From Enterobacter ludwigii (lineage in GTDB: Bacteria > Pseudomonadota > Gammaproteobacteria > Enterobacterales > Enterobacteriaceae), in the NCBI RefSeq assembly GCF_001750725.1, contig NZ_CP017279.1:3348001-3412000 (forward strand): a DNA stretch of 64,000 nucleotides, given 5' to 3'. Below the pieces are notes generated by a model. It worked only from the letters and a program-made list of their open reading frames with translations, had not been told where the DNA came from and ran no database searches. Below, one piece after another: positions 26,905-37,265 of the stretch. Position numbers and translations under genes: made by a program. Each line of letters opens with the position of its first letter. Position 1 is the first letter of the stretch.

Positions 26905-28290
26905 ATGACAACTCATCACTCCCTGTACAGCCAGATCCCTGCAACCGACCGTCTTCTTCGCGAGCCGCGCGTGCATGCTGCCGTTGCGCGGTTCGGCCAT
27001 ACCGCGACGGTTGAAATATTACGTCTGCTTCAGGACGAAGCCCGCAGCCATATTCAGACAGAAAATGCATTGCCGGACTGGTGTGCGGCGTGGGGGCAGG
27101 AAGTGGAGCTGAGGCTCGAGGAGAAAGCACAAAGCGCGTTACGCCCGGTCATCAACCTGACGGGAACCGTGCTGCACACCAACCTTGGTCGCGCTCAACA
27201 GGCAGAAGAGGCCGTCGCTGCGGTCGTGCAGGCCATGCGTTCCCCCGTGACGCTTGAGTACGATCTGGACGGCGCAGGGCGCGGACATCGCGATCGGGCG
27301 CTGGCGGACCTGCTCTGCGAGCTGACCGGCGCGGAAGATGCCTGCATCGTGAATAACAACGCGGCGGCGGTACTGTTAATGCTGGCAGCGACCGCCAGCG
27401 GTAAAGAGGTGGTGGTTTCCCGTGGCGAGCTGGTCGAGATTGGCGGTGCGTTTCGCATTCCGGATGTTATGCGCCAGGCGGGTTGTACCCTGCATGAAGT
27501 GGGCACCACCAACCGCACGCATGCAAAAGATTATCGCGCGGCAGTGAATGAAAATACCGGGCTGCTGATGAAGGTCCACACCAGTAATTATCAGATAGCC
27601 GGATTCACCAAAACCGTTGAAGAGGCGGAGCTGGCGGAGCTGGGCCGTGAGCTGGGTGTGCCGGTGGTGGCCGACCTCGGTAGCGGTTCGCTGGTCGATC
27701 TGAGCCAGTACGGTCTGCCAAAAGAGCCCATGCCGCAGGAGATGATTGCGGCGGGCGTCAGTCTCGTGAGTTTCTCCGGCGACAAACTGCTTGGCGGCCC
27801 GCAGGCGGGGATTATCGTGGGTAAACGTGCGCTTATTGCGAAGCTGCAGCAGCACCCGCTCAAACGTGCACTGCGAGCCGATAAAATGACGCTTGCTGCG
27901 CTGGAAGCGACGCTGCGCCTTTATCTCCACCCGGAAAAACTGGCTGAACGTCTGCCCACGCTGCGCCTGCTGGCCCGTGATGCCGCCTCAATTCGCGCCC
28001 AGGGTGAGCTGCTCTTGCCACACGTTGCGCCGCACTACCCCGATTTTGACGTGCGCCTTGAAGTTTGTCAGTCGCAGATCGGCAGCGGTTCACTGCCGGT
28101 GGACAGGCTGCCCAGCGCGGCGCTCACGTTTACACCCCGTGACGGGCGCGGCAGCCAGCTTGACGCTTTGTCGGCGCGCTGGCGTGCCTTGCCAGCACCG
28201 ATTATCGGGCGCATTTACGATGGCCGAATGTGGCTGGATCTACGCTGTCTTGAAGATGAAGCGCGATTTCTGGAGATGCTGTTGAAATGA
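26905..28290 (+). CDS. selA: L-seryl-tRNA(Sec) selenium transferase (selenocysteine synthase)
   Basis: SelA converts seryl-tRNA(Sec) to selenocysteyl-tRNA(Sec) using selenophosphate; the enzyme is a PLP-dependent homodecamer. The 461-residue reading starts [20 protein letters not shown]. The PLP lysine is in [14 protein letters not shown] (near residue 293), and the [18 protein letters not shown] segment near 77-94 is invariant in the family. The frame extends 54 codons upstream through a palindromic repeat; those codons do not resemble SelA. It overlaps selB by 4 bases. The tRNA gene selC and selD are not in the window. Confidence 0.97.
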   Translation: MTTHHSLYSQIPATDRLLREPRVHAAVARFGHTATVEILRLLQDEARSHIQTENALPDWCAAWGQEVELRLEEKAQSALRPVINLTGTVLHTNLGRAQQAEEAVAAVVQAMRSPVTLEYDLDGAGRGHRDRALADLLCELTGAEDACIVNNNAAAVLLMLAATASGKEVVVSRGELVEIGGAFRIPDVMRQAGCTLHEVGTTNRTHAKDYRAAVNENTGLLMKVHTSNYQIAGFTKTVEEAELAELGRELGVPVVADLGSGSLVDLSQYGLPKEPMPQEMIAAGVSLVSFSGDKLLGGPQAGIIVGKRALIAKLQQHPLKRALRADKMTLAALEATLRLYLHPEKLAERLPTLRLLARDAASIRAQGELLLPHVAPHYPDFDVRLEVCQSQIGSGSLPVDRLPSAALTFTPRDGRGSQLDALSARWRALPAPIIGRIYDGRMWLDLRCLEDEARFLEMLLK

Positions 28291-30134
28291 TTATTGCCAC
28301 CGCCGGTCACGTCGACCACGGAAAAACCACCTTATTACAGGCCCTGACCGGGGTGAATGCCGATCGTCTGCCGGAAGAGAAAAAACGCGGCATGACCATC
28401 GATCTGGGCTATGCCTACTGGCCTCAGCCTGATGGCCGGGTGCTGGGTTTTATTGATGTACCGGGACACGAGAAGTTTCTTTCTAACATGCTGGCGGGCG
28501 TCGGTGGCATCGATCATGCTCTGCTGGTGGTGGCCTGTGATGACGGCGTGATGGCGCAAACGCGTGAACATCTGGCAATTTTACAGCTGACGGGCAACCC
28601 GCAGCTGACCGTTGCGCTGACCAAAGCTGACCGCGTCGATGAGGCGCGACTCAACGCGGTGCGTGAAACCGTGCAGGCGACCTTGCGGGAGTATGGATTT
28701 GCCGATGCGCCATTGTTCGTCACCGTGGCGACAGAAGGGCGCGGTATTGACGAACTTCGCCACCATTTGCAGCGGCTTACTTCACGCGAGCATGCCAGCC
28801 ATCATCGTTTCCGTCTGGCGATCGACCGGGCCTTTACCGTTAAAGGCGCGGGGCTGGTGGTCACCGGTACCGCGCTGAGCGGTGAAGTGAACGTGGGCGA
28901 TACCTTATGGCTCACGGGAGCCAACGCCCCGATGCGTGTGCGCGGTTTGCATGCGCAGAACCAGCCCGTAGAGCATGCCCATGCCGGGCAGCGGATCGCG
29001 CTCAATATTGCGGGCGATGCGGAAAAAGAGAAGCTTAACCGTGGCGACTGGCTGCTGGCCGGTGTACCGCCAGAGCCTTCTGAGCGGGCGATCGTCGCCC
29101 TGCAGACGCATGTGCCGCTGACCCAATGGCAGCCGCTGCATATCCACCAAGCGGCCAGCCATATCACCGGGCGCGTGTCACTGCTGGAAAACGACCTTGC
29201 CGAACTGGTTTTCGATTCGCCACTGTGGCTCGCGGATAATGACCGTCTGGTACTGCGTGACATTTCGGCCCGGGAGACGCTGGCCGGGGCGCGGGTAGTA
29301 GCGCTCAACCCGCCGCGTCGCGGCAAGCGCAAGCCGGAGTATCTGCAATGGCTGGGAGCGCTGGCGCAGGCCGCGGATGATAAAGCCGCGTTGCTTGTTC
29401 ATCTTGAGCGCGGTGCCGTCAATCTGAGCGATTTCGCATGGGCTCGTCAGCTCAGCGCGGAAGGATTACGCCTGCTGACCCAGGAGCCCGGTTTTATTCA
29501 GGCGGGTAACAATTTACTGAATGCCCCGGTCGCAGCATGCTGGCAGCGCAAGGTACTGACCACGCTCGCCACTTACCATGAACAGCATCAGGATGAACCC
29601 GGCCCGGGACGTGAACGCCTGCGACGCATGGCGTTGCCGATGGAATACGATGCGCTGGTGCTGCTGCTGATTGAAAACATGCGCGAAAGTGGGCTGATAA
29701 AAAGCCACCACGGCTGGCTGCATCTGCCGGATCACAAAGCCGGGTTCAACGCCGGGCAAGAGGCGATATGGCAGAAAGTGGCCCCGCTGTTTGGCGACGA
29801 GCCGTGGTGGGTTCGCGATCTCTCACGTGAAACGAATACCGACGAACAGGTGATGCGCCAGGTGTTGCGCCATGCGGCGCAGCAGGGATTAATCGTCGCG
29901 ATCGTGAAAGATCGTTATTACCGTAACGATCGCATTGTGGCGTTTGCTAACCTGATCCGCGAGCTGGATCAGGCGCGAGGCACGACCTGCGCAGCAGATT
30001 TCCGTGATCGGCTGAACGTCGGGCGCAAGCTGGCGATTCAGATCCTGGAATATTTCAACCGCATCGGTTTTACCCGTCGTCGTGGCAACGATCATTTATT
30101 GCGGGATTCGTTATTATTTCCTGAAACTCCGTGA
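28287..30134 (+). CDS. selB: Selenocysteine-specific elongation factor SelB
   Basis: SelB brings selenocysteyl-tRNA(Sec) to UGA codons marked by a SECIS hairpin. It has 615 residues. An EF-Tu-like GTPase domain carries G1 [10 protein letters not shown] (6-15), G3 DVPGHEKF (about 58-65) and G4 LTKADR (about 110-115). Two beta barrels follow, then four C-terminal winged helices (about 380-615) of which the last two bind SECIS RNA. The start ATG overlaps the selA stop (ATGA), so both are made in balance. Confidence 0.97.
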   Translation: MIIATAGHVDHGKTTLLQALTGVNADRLPEEKKRGMTIDLGYAYWPQPDGRVLGFIDVPGHEKFLSNMLAGVGGIDHALLVVACDDGVMAQTREHLAILQLTGNPQLTVALTKADRVDEARLNAVRETVQATLREYGFADAPLFVTVATEGRGIDELRHHLQRLTSREHASHHRFRLAIDRAFTVKGAGLVVTGTALSGEVNVGDTLWLTGANAPMRVRGLHAQNQPVEHAHAGQRIALNIAGDAEKEKLNRGDWLLAGVPPEPSERAIVALQTHVPLTQWQPLHIHQAASHITGRVSLLENDLAELVFDSPLWLADNDRLVLRDISARETLAGARVVALNPPRRGKRKPEYLQWLGALAQAADDKAALLVHLERGAVNLSDFAWARQLSAEGLRLLTQEPGFIQAGNNLLNAPVAACWQRKVLTTLATYHEQHQDEPGPGRERLRRMALPMEYDALVLLLIENMRESGLIKSHHGWLHLPDHKAGFNAGQEAIWQKVAPLFGDEPWWVRDLSRETNTDEQVMRQVLRHAAQQGLIVAIVKDRYYRNDRIVAFANLIRELDQARGTTCAADFRDRLNVGRKLAIQILEYFNRIGFTRRRGNDHLLRDSLLFPETP

Positions 30135-30155
30135 CCCCCGTCGTAAACACCGTTA

Positions 30156-30182
30156 CCGGCTGGCGAGAAAATCGCCAGCCGG
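30156..30182 (+). promoter_or_regulatory. Perfect 11-bp hairpin between selB and aldB
   Basis: CCGGCTGGCGA and TCGCCAGCCGG pair without mismatch around a 5-nt loop, 22 bases after the selB stop and 38 bases before the aldB start. No T run follows. It could be a Rho-independent-like barrier, an RNase-processing site or a 3' stabiliser for selAB mRNA. Confidence 0.5.
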
Positions 30183-30220
30183 AACTACCCTTGTTGTACA
30201 CCAACAGCAAGGAGACGGTC

Positions 30221-31759
30221 ATGACAAACAATCCTCCCTCATCGCGTATCCAGCCTGGCGAGTATGGTTTTCCCCTCAAGCTGAAGCCCCGTTATGAAAA
30301 CTTTATCGGCGGCGACTGGGTTGCACCCGTCGACGGCGAATACTATTCCAATCTGACGCCCGTTACCGGCCAGCCGCTGTGTGAGATAGCCAGCTCCGGC
30401 AAGGGGGATATCGACCTGGCGCTGGACGCCGCGCAAAAAGCCAAAGACAAATGGGGGCATACCTCTGTTCAGGACAGAGCGGCAATATTGTTCAAAATCG
30501 CTGACCGGATGGAACAGAATCTGGAGCTACTGGCAACGGCGGAAACCTGGGATAACGGCAAGCCAATCCGTGAAACGATGGCGGCAGACGTGCCGCTGGC
30601 CATTGACCACTTCCGCTATTTTGCCTCCTGTATTCGCGCTCAGGAGGGCGGAATTAGCGAGGTAGACAGCGACACCGTGGCGTACCACTTCCACGAACCG
30701 CTGGGGGTGGTGGGGCAGATCATTCCGTGGAACTTCCCGTTGCTGATGGCGAGCTGGAAAATGGCGCCCGCGCTGGCGGCGGGTAACTGCATTGTGCTCA
30801 AACCGGCCCGCCTGACCCCGCTGTCAGTTCTGCTGCTGATGGAAGTCATTGGCGACCTTCTCCCGCCAGGCGTGATTAACGTGGTGAACGGGGCGGGGGG
30901 TGAGATAGGGGAATATCTGGCGACCTCAAAACGGATCGCCAAAGTCGCGTTTACCGGGTCGACGGAAGTGGGTCAGCAGATCATGCAGTACGCGACCCAG
31001 AACATCATTCCAGTGACCCTGGAGCTGGGCGGTAAATCGCCGAACATTTTCTTCGCCGACGTCATGGAGGAAGAGGATGCCTTCTTCGATAAAGCCCTGG
31101 AAGGCTTTGCGCTGTTTGCTTTTAACCAGGGTGAAGTCTGTACCTGCCCAAGCCGCGCGCTGGTGCAGGAGTCTATCTATGAGCGCTTTATGGAGCGAGC
31201 CATTCGCCGCGTCGAGTCTATCCGCAGCGGTAACCCGCTTGATAACGTGACCCAGATGGGCGCGCAGGTCTCGCACGGGCAGATGGACACTATCCTCAAC
31301 TACATTGATATCGGCAAGAAAGAAGGGGCGGATGTCCTGACCGGCGGTCGGCGTAAAATGCTGGGCGGCGATCTGCAGGACGGGTATTACCTGGAGCCGA
31401 CGATCCTGTTCGGCAAAAACAACATGCGCGTCTTCCAGGAGGAAATTTTCGGACCGGTGCTGGCCGTCACCACCTTCAAAACGATGGAAGAGGCGCTGGA
31501 GATTGCTAACGATACGCCGTATGGCCTCGGGGCTGGCGTCTGGAGCCGCAACGGTAATCTGGCTTACAAAATGGGGCGGGGCATTCAGGCCGGGCGTGTG
31601 TGGACCAACTGCTACCACGCTTATCCGGCGCACGCGGCCTTTGGGGGCTATAAGCAATCGGGCATCGGGCGTGAAACCCACAAGATGATGCTGGAGCATT
31701 ATCAGCAGACGAAATGCCTGCTGGTGAGTTATTCCGATAAACCACTGGGGCTGTTCTAA
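30221..31759 (+). CDS. aldB: Aldehyde dehydrogenase B (NADP+)
   Basis: AldB oxidises acetaldehyde and other short aldehydes, preferring NADP+, and in E. coli is a stationary-phase enzyme under RpoS, CRP and Fis control. It has 512 residues. The cofactor-binding LKPARLTP (193-200; Arg in place of the usual Glu fits NADP use), the general base Glu268 (LELGGKSPN) and the nucleophile Cys307 ([11 protein letters not shown]) are in place. The start is the ATG at 30221 with CAAGGAG upstream; the frame reaches back into selB but the extension is not AldB-like. It ends tail-to-tail with yiaU, stop codons overlapping. Confidence 0.97.
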   Translation: MTNNPPSSRIQPGEYGFPLKLKPRYENFIGGDWVAPVDGEYYSNLTPVTGQPLCEIASSGKGDIDLALDAAQKAKDKWGHTSVQDRAAILFKIADRMEQNLELLATAETWDNGKPIRETMAADVPLAIDHFRYFASCIRAQEGGISEVDSDTVAYHFHEPLGVVGQIIPWNFPLLMASWKMAPALAAGNCIVLKPARLTPLSVLLLMEVIGDLLPPGVINVVNGAGGEIGEYLATSKRIAKVAFTGSTEVGQQIMQYATQNIIPVTLELGGKSPNIFFADVMEEEDAFFDKALEGFALFAFNQGEVCTCPSRALVQESIYERFMERAIRRVESIRSGNPLDNVTQMGAQVSHGQMDTILNYIDIGKKEGADVLTGGRRKMLGGDLQDGYYLEPTILFGKNNMRVFQEEIFGPVLAVTTFKTMEEALEIANDTPYGLGAGVWSRNGNLAYKMGRGIQAGRVWTNCYHAYPAHAAFGGYKQSGIGRETHKMMLEHYQQTKCLLVSYSDKPLGLF

Positions 31760-32721
31760 CCCTCCAGCTCAGGCTGCCCCTGGGCAGCCTGAGCAATTTG
31801 CTGACGCAGGCAGTTCAGTACGCCGTCCAGAATGTACTGCACGCGCCAGGGCTGGTATTCACGTTTGCGGAATATCGCCGTCAGGTCGAGCCACCACTCT
31901 TCCTGATGGGGGAAGCAGGGAACCAGAGAACCACTCTTAAGCTCTTTTTTCAGGCTTTCTTTCGGCGCAAAAACAATACCGAGATTATTTCGTGCCAGTT
32001 CCAGTGCCGTCTGCGTATTGTCGCAAATATAATTTCCGGTCACTCTGTAATCATATACGGTCTCGCTGCCGTGGACGCGAAAACGCCAGATGTTCGCCTC
32101 ATCCACCAGCATCGAGTCTATTAAAATACAGGAGTGATTCATTAAATCTTCAGGTCCGGTTAAGGGGTGGTTTTTCAAATATTCTTCTGTGGCAAATGCC
32201 GTGACGGAATATTTCGTTAACACACTGGCGACCAGACTTTCATCTTTCGGTTGAGCATAGGTAATGAGAATATCGCAATCATCGGGGAACGAGACCCCTT
32301 CGGAATATTCATTACGATCCAGGTTGTACGTTTTTAACGAGATGCGGATATCACCGATGTCCTCAATCTGATGGATCACGTGTCGCGCCAGATACATCAC
32401 GATACCCGTTGGGGCGTAAATGGTCACTTTTCCGCGCTTCTCATGCTTATAATCAGCAATGAAATTAATGAGCTGGCTATTTTTATCCAGCGTGGCGTCA
32501 ATGTAGGGGAGTAACGCTTCGCCAAACTGGGTTAGCGCCAGCTGACGGGTCGTGCGCTCAAATACCTTAAGACCGACACGCGTTTCAAAGTCAGAAAGGT
32601 ATTTACTGACGTTAGCCTGTGCCATGCCCAGCAGGGCTGCGGCATCGCCAATACTGTGGGTGGCTGCGATGACGGAAATAATTTTTAACTCGCGTGGTTT
32701 TAGCTGGAACTTATTCATCAT
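31756..32721 (-). CDS. yiaU: YiaU, LysR-family transcriptional regulator
   Basis: A LysR-type regulator of about 321 residues. A winged helix-turn-helix (about 5-62, with [21 protein letters not shown]) is followed by a linker helix and a two-lobed effector domain. It is divergent from yiaT across a 118-base A+T-rich gap, the standard LysR arrangement, so yiaT is the likely target; in E. coli YiaU has been tied to outer-membrane and LPS-related control. Starts at GTG 32727, ATG 32721 and ATG 32718 are all possible and none has a strong ribosome site. Confidence 0.88.
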   Translation of the reverse strand: MMNKFQLKPRELKIISVIAATHSIGDAAALLGMAQANVSKYLSDFETRVGLKVFERTTRQLALTQFGEALLPYIDATLDKNSQLINFIADYKHEKRGKVTIYAPTGIVMYLARHVIHQIEDIGDIRISLKTYNLDRNEYSEGVSFPDDCDILITYAQPKDESLVASVLTKYSVTAFATEEYLKNHPLTGPEDLMNHSCILIDSMLVDEANIWRFRVHGSETVYDYRVTGNYICDNTQTALELARNNLGIVFAPKESLKKELKSGSLVPCFPHQEEWWLDLTAIFRKREYQPWRVQYILDGVLNCLRQQIAQAAQGQPELEG

Positions 32722-32833
32722 GCGCACCCATCTATATGTTTTTATATATAATATTATATAAACTGCAGCGTTGCATTGGCAAATTTGTAACCATTATTAT
32801 TCGCCTCGCTTGTTTGGCGTCTAAATGGATTAC

Positions 32834-32841
32834 ATGTAATG
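32834..32841 (+). other. Start-stop element overlapping the yiaT start codon
   Basis: The bases ATGTAATG hold an ATG immediately followed by TAA, whose last A begins the yiaT ATG. A GGA lies upstream. Ribosomes loading at the first ATG would stop at once and could re-start on yiaT. This may be chance. Confidence 0.3.
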
Positions 32842-33579
32842 ACTATTAAATACAATTTACTCATCGCAGCCACGTTATTTACAACATCATCTGCAATGGC
32901 TGGTGACTTTTCACTTGGGGCGGGGGCTGTATTTAATGAGTCGCCTTATAAAGGATATAACGAAAATACCACGGCGGTACCGTTAATTAGCTATGAAGGC
33001 GACCGGTTTTATATTCGCCAGACCACCGGCGGATGGATCCTGTGGAAAGACGAAAAAAATGAATTCAGCATGACCGCATCGTGGATGCCACTGCGATTTG
33101 ATCCTGAAGATAACGACGACGCTCAGATGAAACACCTCGATGAGCGTAAAGCATCAGCGTTTCTCGGCGGGGCGTACTACCGCCATGAACACTGGGGCTC
33201 GCTGAAAGTGGCGGTCTCGGGTGATGCGATGGATGAGAGCGGCGGCGTGATCGGTGAAATCTCATACTTCCGTCCGGTTCGGATGGAACGTCTGACGCTG
33301 ACGCCATCGGTAGGTATTTTCTACAGCGACGAAAGCTATAACGATTACTACTACGGTGTATCCGGCAATGAGTCTCGCCGCTCAGGCCTCAATGAATACA
33401 CCGCAGGTGATAGCTGGACGCCGTATGTGGGTCTCGCGGCTAAATATCAGTTAACCCAGAATCTGTTTATCAACGCCAGCGCGGTCTATACCGTGTTACC
33501 TGACGACGTGAAGAACAGTCCGATGATCGACCGCGAAGACAGTTTCGCGCTGATGACCGGCATGTCCTGGCGTTTCTGA
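32839..33579 (+). CDS. yiaT: YiaT, MipA/OmpV-family outer-membrane protein
   Basis: A 246-residue outer-membrane beta barrel. A signal peptide (1-21, ending TTSSAMA) is followed by GDFSLGAGAVFNESPYKGY, then alternating amphipathic strands with aromatic girdles, ending in the C-terminal Trp-Arg-Phe that the BAM machinery recognises. It belongs to the MipA/OmpV family; the substrate or role of YiaT is unknown. It is divergent from yiaU. In E. coli yiaVW sits between yiaU and aldB; here yiaU abuts aldB directly. Confidence 0.93.
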   Translation: MTIKYNLLIAATLFTTSSAMAGDFSLGAGAVFNESPYKGYNENTTAVPLISYEGDRFYIRQTTGGWILWKDEKNEFSMTASWMPLRFDPEDNDDAQMKHLDERKASAFLGGAYYRHEHWGSLKVAVSGDAMDESGGVIGEISYFRPVRMERLTLTPSVGIFYSDESYNDYYYGVSGNESRRSGLNEYTAGDSWTPYVGLAAKYQLTQNLFINASAVYTVLPDDVKNSPMIDREDSFALMTGMSWRF

Positions 33580-33585
33580 TCTAAA

Positions 33586-33612
33586 GCCGGGTGGCGATTG
33601 CCTTACCCGGCC
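33586..33612. repeat. REP element after yiaT
   Basis: GCCGGGT-(12)-ACCCGGC with the inner sequence GGCGATTGCCTT is a classical enterobacterial REP unit. A run of five T begins 5 bases after it, so it may also help end yiaT transcription. A second small stem CTCCC-(8)-GGGAG follows at 33624-33641. Confidence 0.8.
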
Positions 33613-33674
33613 TCGGTTTTTATCTCCCGCGCCTGTGGGAGTGGGTTGGGGTGAGGCTGACAGGACAGATGCCT

Positions 33675-35630
33675 TCAGGCCTCATCCACCCAAATCCGCA
33701 TTTCCCCTTCTCCCCGGTTTGCCCAGCTGAACCACGGAATAAAGGTCAACGTCCGGGGCTGGCGCTGCACCGGGGCGCGATCGTACTGCCACAGTGCCTG
33801 CGTGCCTTTCTCATCAGCGTGACGCGCGATGCCCTCCGCCTGAATCAGTATCTTGTGCGCAAAGATCCCTTTTCCTTCAAAGACCCGAAATTCGCTCTGC
33901 TCAGGCAGGGAGAGGTTATGCAGGTTCGCGCCATTGTCGGCCTCTTCCAGGCAGTAGACCAGCGGGCCACGCTGCAGCGCGACTTTGCCGGCCTGCTGGC
34001 GTACCAGCGGGTTACCGTACACGCGGCGGACCGGCATGGGTAAGGTCAGCGTAAGGGTATCTCCCTCCTGCCAGCGGCGGGTGAGGTACAGATACCCCCG
34101 GGAGACATCACCCGTGATCCTTTCGCCGTTCAGTGACACGGCCGGGCTTGTGCACCAGTCTGGTAAACGTAGTGCCAGCGTGTGTGTCACCGGGACAGGT
34201 GAGGTGATCTCGATGTTGACCTCTTCCTGCCACGGATAATTACCGCTAATCCGTAGCTGTAAGGTGCCCTCATCTACCGGTATGGCGACGTCGTTCCCCA
34301 CATAGAGGTTGATAAAGAGCGCGTCCTGACGAACGGTATAGAGATAGTGGCCCAGCGAAGTGAGCACGCGGGCGATATTGGGCGGGCAACAGGCGCAGCC
34401 GAACCAGCGCTGGCGAACCGGCTTAACGTGGTCGTAGACATGATTAAATGCCAGTGTTTTAGGGTGTACCTCCAGCGGGTTCACATAGAAGAAATGTTTA
34501 CCGTCCAGCGCCATGCCGCCCAGTACCGTGTTGTATAAGGCACGCTCCATCACGTCGGCGTACTGGCTGTCCGCTTCCATCTCCAGCATCCGGCGGGCAA
34601 ACATCATCAGGCCAATGGAGGCGCAGCTTTCGGCATATACCGTATCGTTAGGCAAATCGTAATCGCTGCTGAAGGCTTCGCCACTGCTTTGCGAGCCGAT
34701 CCCGCCGGTAATATAGAGCTGTCGCTGGGCCATGTTATTCCACAGCCGCAGGCAGTCCTGGCGTCTATCCTCGTCATGACTCAGGCGAGCAAGATGCGCC
34801 ATGCCCGCCATCAGATAGACAAATCGAACCGCGTGGCCGATGGCGGTGTGTTGTTCGGCAAGCGGTTGATGCGCCTGGCTATAGGCTTTGTCCTTGACCA
34901 TCCACGCCGGGCCGTACGTGTTCCAGTACGATGTCCGGCCCCGTTTCTCATATTCGATATCGTAGAAATGAGGCTGTGTGCCGCGCGTGTCGATAAAATA
35001 TTTCACAAGGGCCAGGTAACGCGGTTCCTGAGTGACGTCGTAAAGCCGCATAAGCGCGAGCTCAATTTCCGGATGGCCCGGATAACCGTGAAGCTGCTCC
35101 TCGCCGGGGCCAAAGACCCGGTCGATATGGTCCGCCAGTTTGCATACCACCTCCAGCAGACGGCGTTTTCCGGTCCCCTGAAAATAGGCCACGCCAGCTT
35201 CAATCATATGTCCGGCGCAATACAATTCGTGGCATTCGGCGAGATTCGTCCAGCGCTCACCGGGTGCTTTCACCGTGAAGTAGGTGTTGAGATAGCCATC
35301 GTCACACTGCGCCGCCGCAATCAGCTCAATCACCTCATCGGCGGTTTTTTCACGTTTCGAGTCGGGCTTCTGGCACAACGACCACGCGACGGCTTCCAGC
35401 CATTTCGCCACGTCGCTGTCCTGAAACACCATTCCATAGAACTCCCCCTGTTCCAGCCCAGCCGCAATGCGGAAGTTGGTGATGGCGTGACTCGGTTCGG
35501 CTTCGGTAACGCGATCGTTTAGCGCATCCCACTGGTAGGGGATCACCACATCACGCACCAGCCGCTGATACTGGCCGAGAAACGGGTCGTTGATGTTCAG
35601 TGTGTGCAGGTCGGCTTCCATTATGGACAT
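33675..35630 (-). CDS. GH127 family glycoside hydrolase (probable beta-L-arabinofuranosidase)
   Basis: A 651-residue DUF1680/GH127 protein. Its (alpha/alpha)6 barrel carries the family's unusual catalytic site: Glu334 and Cys336 in AESCASIG, and the Cys414-Cys415 pair in GCACCPPN. These correspond to the zinc-ligating Glu-Cys-Cys-Cys set of HypBA1, whose Cys is the nucleophile. Members release L-arabinofuranose from beta-linked plant oligosaccharides. There is no signal peptide, so it acts on imported substrate. The start is ATG 35630 with GGAG 6 bases upstream. It lies 10 bases after a GPH transporter gene and forms an operon with it. Specificity for beta-L-arabinofuranoside is inferred from the family. 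Confidence 0.88.
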   Translation of the reverse strand: MSIMEADLHTLNINDPFLGQYQRLVRDVVIPYQWDALNDRVTEAEPSHAITNFRIAAGLEQGEFYGMVFQDSDVAKWLEAVAWSLCQKPDSKREKTADEVIELIAAAQCDDGYLNTYFTVKAPGERWTNLAECHELYCAGHMIEAGVAYFQGTGKRRLLEVVCKLADHIDRVFGPGEEQLHGYPGHPEIELALMRLYDVTQEPRYLALVKYFIDTRGTQPHFYDIEYEKRGRTSYWNTYGPAWMVKDKAYSQAHQPLAEQHTAIGHAVRFVYLMAGMAHLARLSHDEDRRQDCLRLWNNMAQRQLYITGGIGSQSSGEAFSSDYDLPNDTVYAESCASIGLMMFARRMLEMEADSQYADVMERALYNTVLGGMALDGKHFFYVNPLEVHPKTLAFNHVYDHVKPVRQRWFGCACCPPNIARVLTSLGHYLYTVRQDALFINLYVGNDVAIPVDEGTLQLRISGNYPWQEEVNIEITSPVPVTHTLALRLPDWCTSPAVSLNGERITGDVSRGYLYLTRRWQEGDTLTLTLPMPVRRVYGNPLVRQQAGKVALQRGPLVYCLEEADNGANLHNLSLPEQSEFRVFEGKGIFAHKILIQAEGIARHADEKGTQALWQYDRAPVQRQPRTLTFIPWFSWANRGEGEMRIWVDEA

Positions 35631-35640
35631 GTCATTCTCC

Positions 35641-37041
35641 TCAGGACGATACGTGACGCTGGCGCAGATCGGTGGCAATGCGCGACATCATGGGATTGTT
35701 GAGTCTGCACCAGCGGATTGAGACCGCCAGCAGCAGGTGGAAAAGGGCGGGGAGCAGTGTCTCCATCGCAGTAATTCCCTGTAACGAGGCTGGCGTCTGG
35801 TTGCCCGCGCCCGGCTGGTAGGCGACGGCGATAAACACCAGGCTGATGATCCCGGCGCTGGACGCCCAGGCGAGCTTGATGAAAAACAGATTGAAAGCGA
35901 AGTTCATGCCAGATGAACGTACCCCGTTTTTCCACTCACCATAGTCATCTGCAAATGCCATCAGCGAGAAGTGCAGGGGCAGGGTAAAACCGAGAATGAC
36001 ACCGTTACTCAGAATAACGATCAGCCAGAGCATCTGATGAGCCGGACCGCCTGGCAGAAACCACATTCCCGCCGCGAGCGCGGCCAGCACGAGGTTGGTG
36101 TAGTAATAGAGTTTGACGGTATCAATCCGGCGAGAAAGGGGATTCACGATCACCGCGCCGAGAATGGCGGCAAAGGTCACCATCGTGAAGAACAGCGAGG
36201 TATAAGCGGTACTGCCCTGGAGCACGTAGGTGATGAAGTACATGTAGCCGCCGCCACGGATGTTGAAGACGTTGATCAGCAGGAATGACATCACCAGCAT
36301 CAGCAGGAGCTGATCGTTGTTGCGCAGGCCGGCCAGATGCTCGCGTAAGGTGAATTTGCCCATCAGCGCCAGCGGGACGCGCTCACGCACCCAGAAGAAG
36401 CAGCAGAGGAACATCACCACGGCGATGGCGCACAACACCCCAACGCCGAGCTGATAGCCTCGCGCGGCGTTGCCCTCGCCCAGCGCTGCGACCAGCCACG
36501 GCAGGCCAACAGAGACCAAAAAGCCCGCCACACCGCACAGCACAAAGCGCCATGACTGACAGGAGATGACCTCGCTGTGGCGGGTGGTCATGGTGTTGAT
36601 CAGCGCGCAGTAGGGCACGTTGATGGCGGTATAGCCCACTGACAACAGCAGATAGGTACCAAACGCCCAGGCGATTTTCACCCCCATGCTGGCGTCAGGC
36701 ACGGTGAAGGTCAGTACACCGATAACCCCGACAGGAAGCGCCACCCACAGCTGCCACGGGCGAAAACGCCCCCAACGGCTTTGTGTTCGGTCGGCAATCA
36801 CCCCCATCACCGGATCGGAAATGGCGTCAAACACGCGCAGGGCAATAAACAGCGTGCCAACGAGCGCAGGCGTCAGACCAAAAACGTCGGTGTAGAAGAA
36901 GGTAAGAAAATTCATGATCAGGCAGGTAATGACCGTGCCACCCGCGTCACCCAGGCCGTAGCCAATTTTTTCGCGGACTGACAGGCGGTCATCCATTGCC
37001 CCTTGTACGACCTGTGATTCTGTAATCGGTGTGGAAGTCAT
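35641..37041 (-). CDS. GPH-family sugar:cation symporter (glycoside-pentoside-hexuronide)
   Basis: A 466-residue, 12-segment permease of the MelB/XylP/YicJ type. The N-terminal [18 protein letters not shown] (about 23-40) and the [22 protein letters not shown] region (about 76-97) are GPH signatures. It should take up a sugar or glycoside with H+ or Na+. Linked to a cytoplasmic GH127 hydrolase, the cargo is probably an arabinose-containing oligosaccharide. The start is ATG 37041 with GAGGAGTTACC upstream; 14 more codons are open. It is divergent from an AraC-type regulator. Confidence 0.9.
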   Translation of the reverse strand: MTSTPITESQVVQGAMDDRLSVREKIGYGLGDAGGTVITCLIMNFLTFFYTDVFGLTPALVGTLFIALRVFDAISDPVMGVIADRTQSRWGRFRPWQLWVALPVGVIGVLTFTVPDASMGVKIAWAFGTYLLLSVGYTAINVPYCALINTMTTRHSEVISCQSWRFVLCGVAGFLVSVGLPWLVAALGEGNAARGYQLGVGVLCAIAVVMFLCCFFWVRERVPLALMGKFTLREHLAGLRNNDQLLLMLVMSFLLINVFNIRGGGYMYFITYVLQGSTAYTSLFFTMVTFAAILGAVIVNPLSRRIDTVKLYYYTNLVLAALAAGMWFLPGGPAHQMLWLIVILSNGVILGFTLPLHFSLMAFADDYGEWKNGVRSSGMNFAFNLFFIKLAWASSAGIISLVFIAVAYQPGAGNQTPASLQGITAMETLLPALFHLLLAVSIRWCRLNNPMMSRIATDLRQRHVSS

Positions 37042-37265
37042 GAGGTAACTCCTCGGTAATCGATTTTTATCGTATTTATGCAAGGTACCCTATTCATTCT
37101 GCACCGAACGCTCAGGCCAACAAGGGAAGGGAAAAGTATAAAAAGGTGACGATTCCGACCTGATGATAAATTTGTGATTTCGATCGGGAAGGCAGGAAGA
37201 TATTCATTAATAATCAAAGCATAAGATGAATATTAATGGCAATCAGAGCGGAATGGTGAATATCC
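37042..37265. promoter_or_regulatory. Divergent control region of the GH127/GPH operon and AraC-type gene
   Basis: A 224-base A+T-rich gap. It holds a half-conserved CRP-like site TGTGATTTCGATCGGG (about 37172-37187) and a perfect inverted repeat CATTAATA (37205-37212) / TATTAATG (37231-37238) close to the regulator start. These are candidates for catabolite control and for binding by the AraC-type protein. Neither is proven. Confidence 0.45.

Noticed and set aside
30135..30220. Possible SECIS element after selB
   Set aside because: The hairpin there is not next to an in-frame UGA inside a gene, so it cannot direct selenocysteine insertion.
30926..31699. A 257-codon open frame antisense to aldB
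   Set aside because: Low-complexity shadow of a conserved ALDH; no start context.
34689..35522. A 277-codon open frame antisense to the GH127 gene
   Set aside because: No recognisable domain; the GH127 catalytic residues on the other strand prove which frame is real.
33675..37041. Idea that the GH127 gene encodes a secreted enzyme
   Set aside because: No signal peptide at the chosen start or in the upstream frame; the coupled importer argues for cytoplasmic action.
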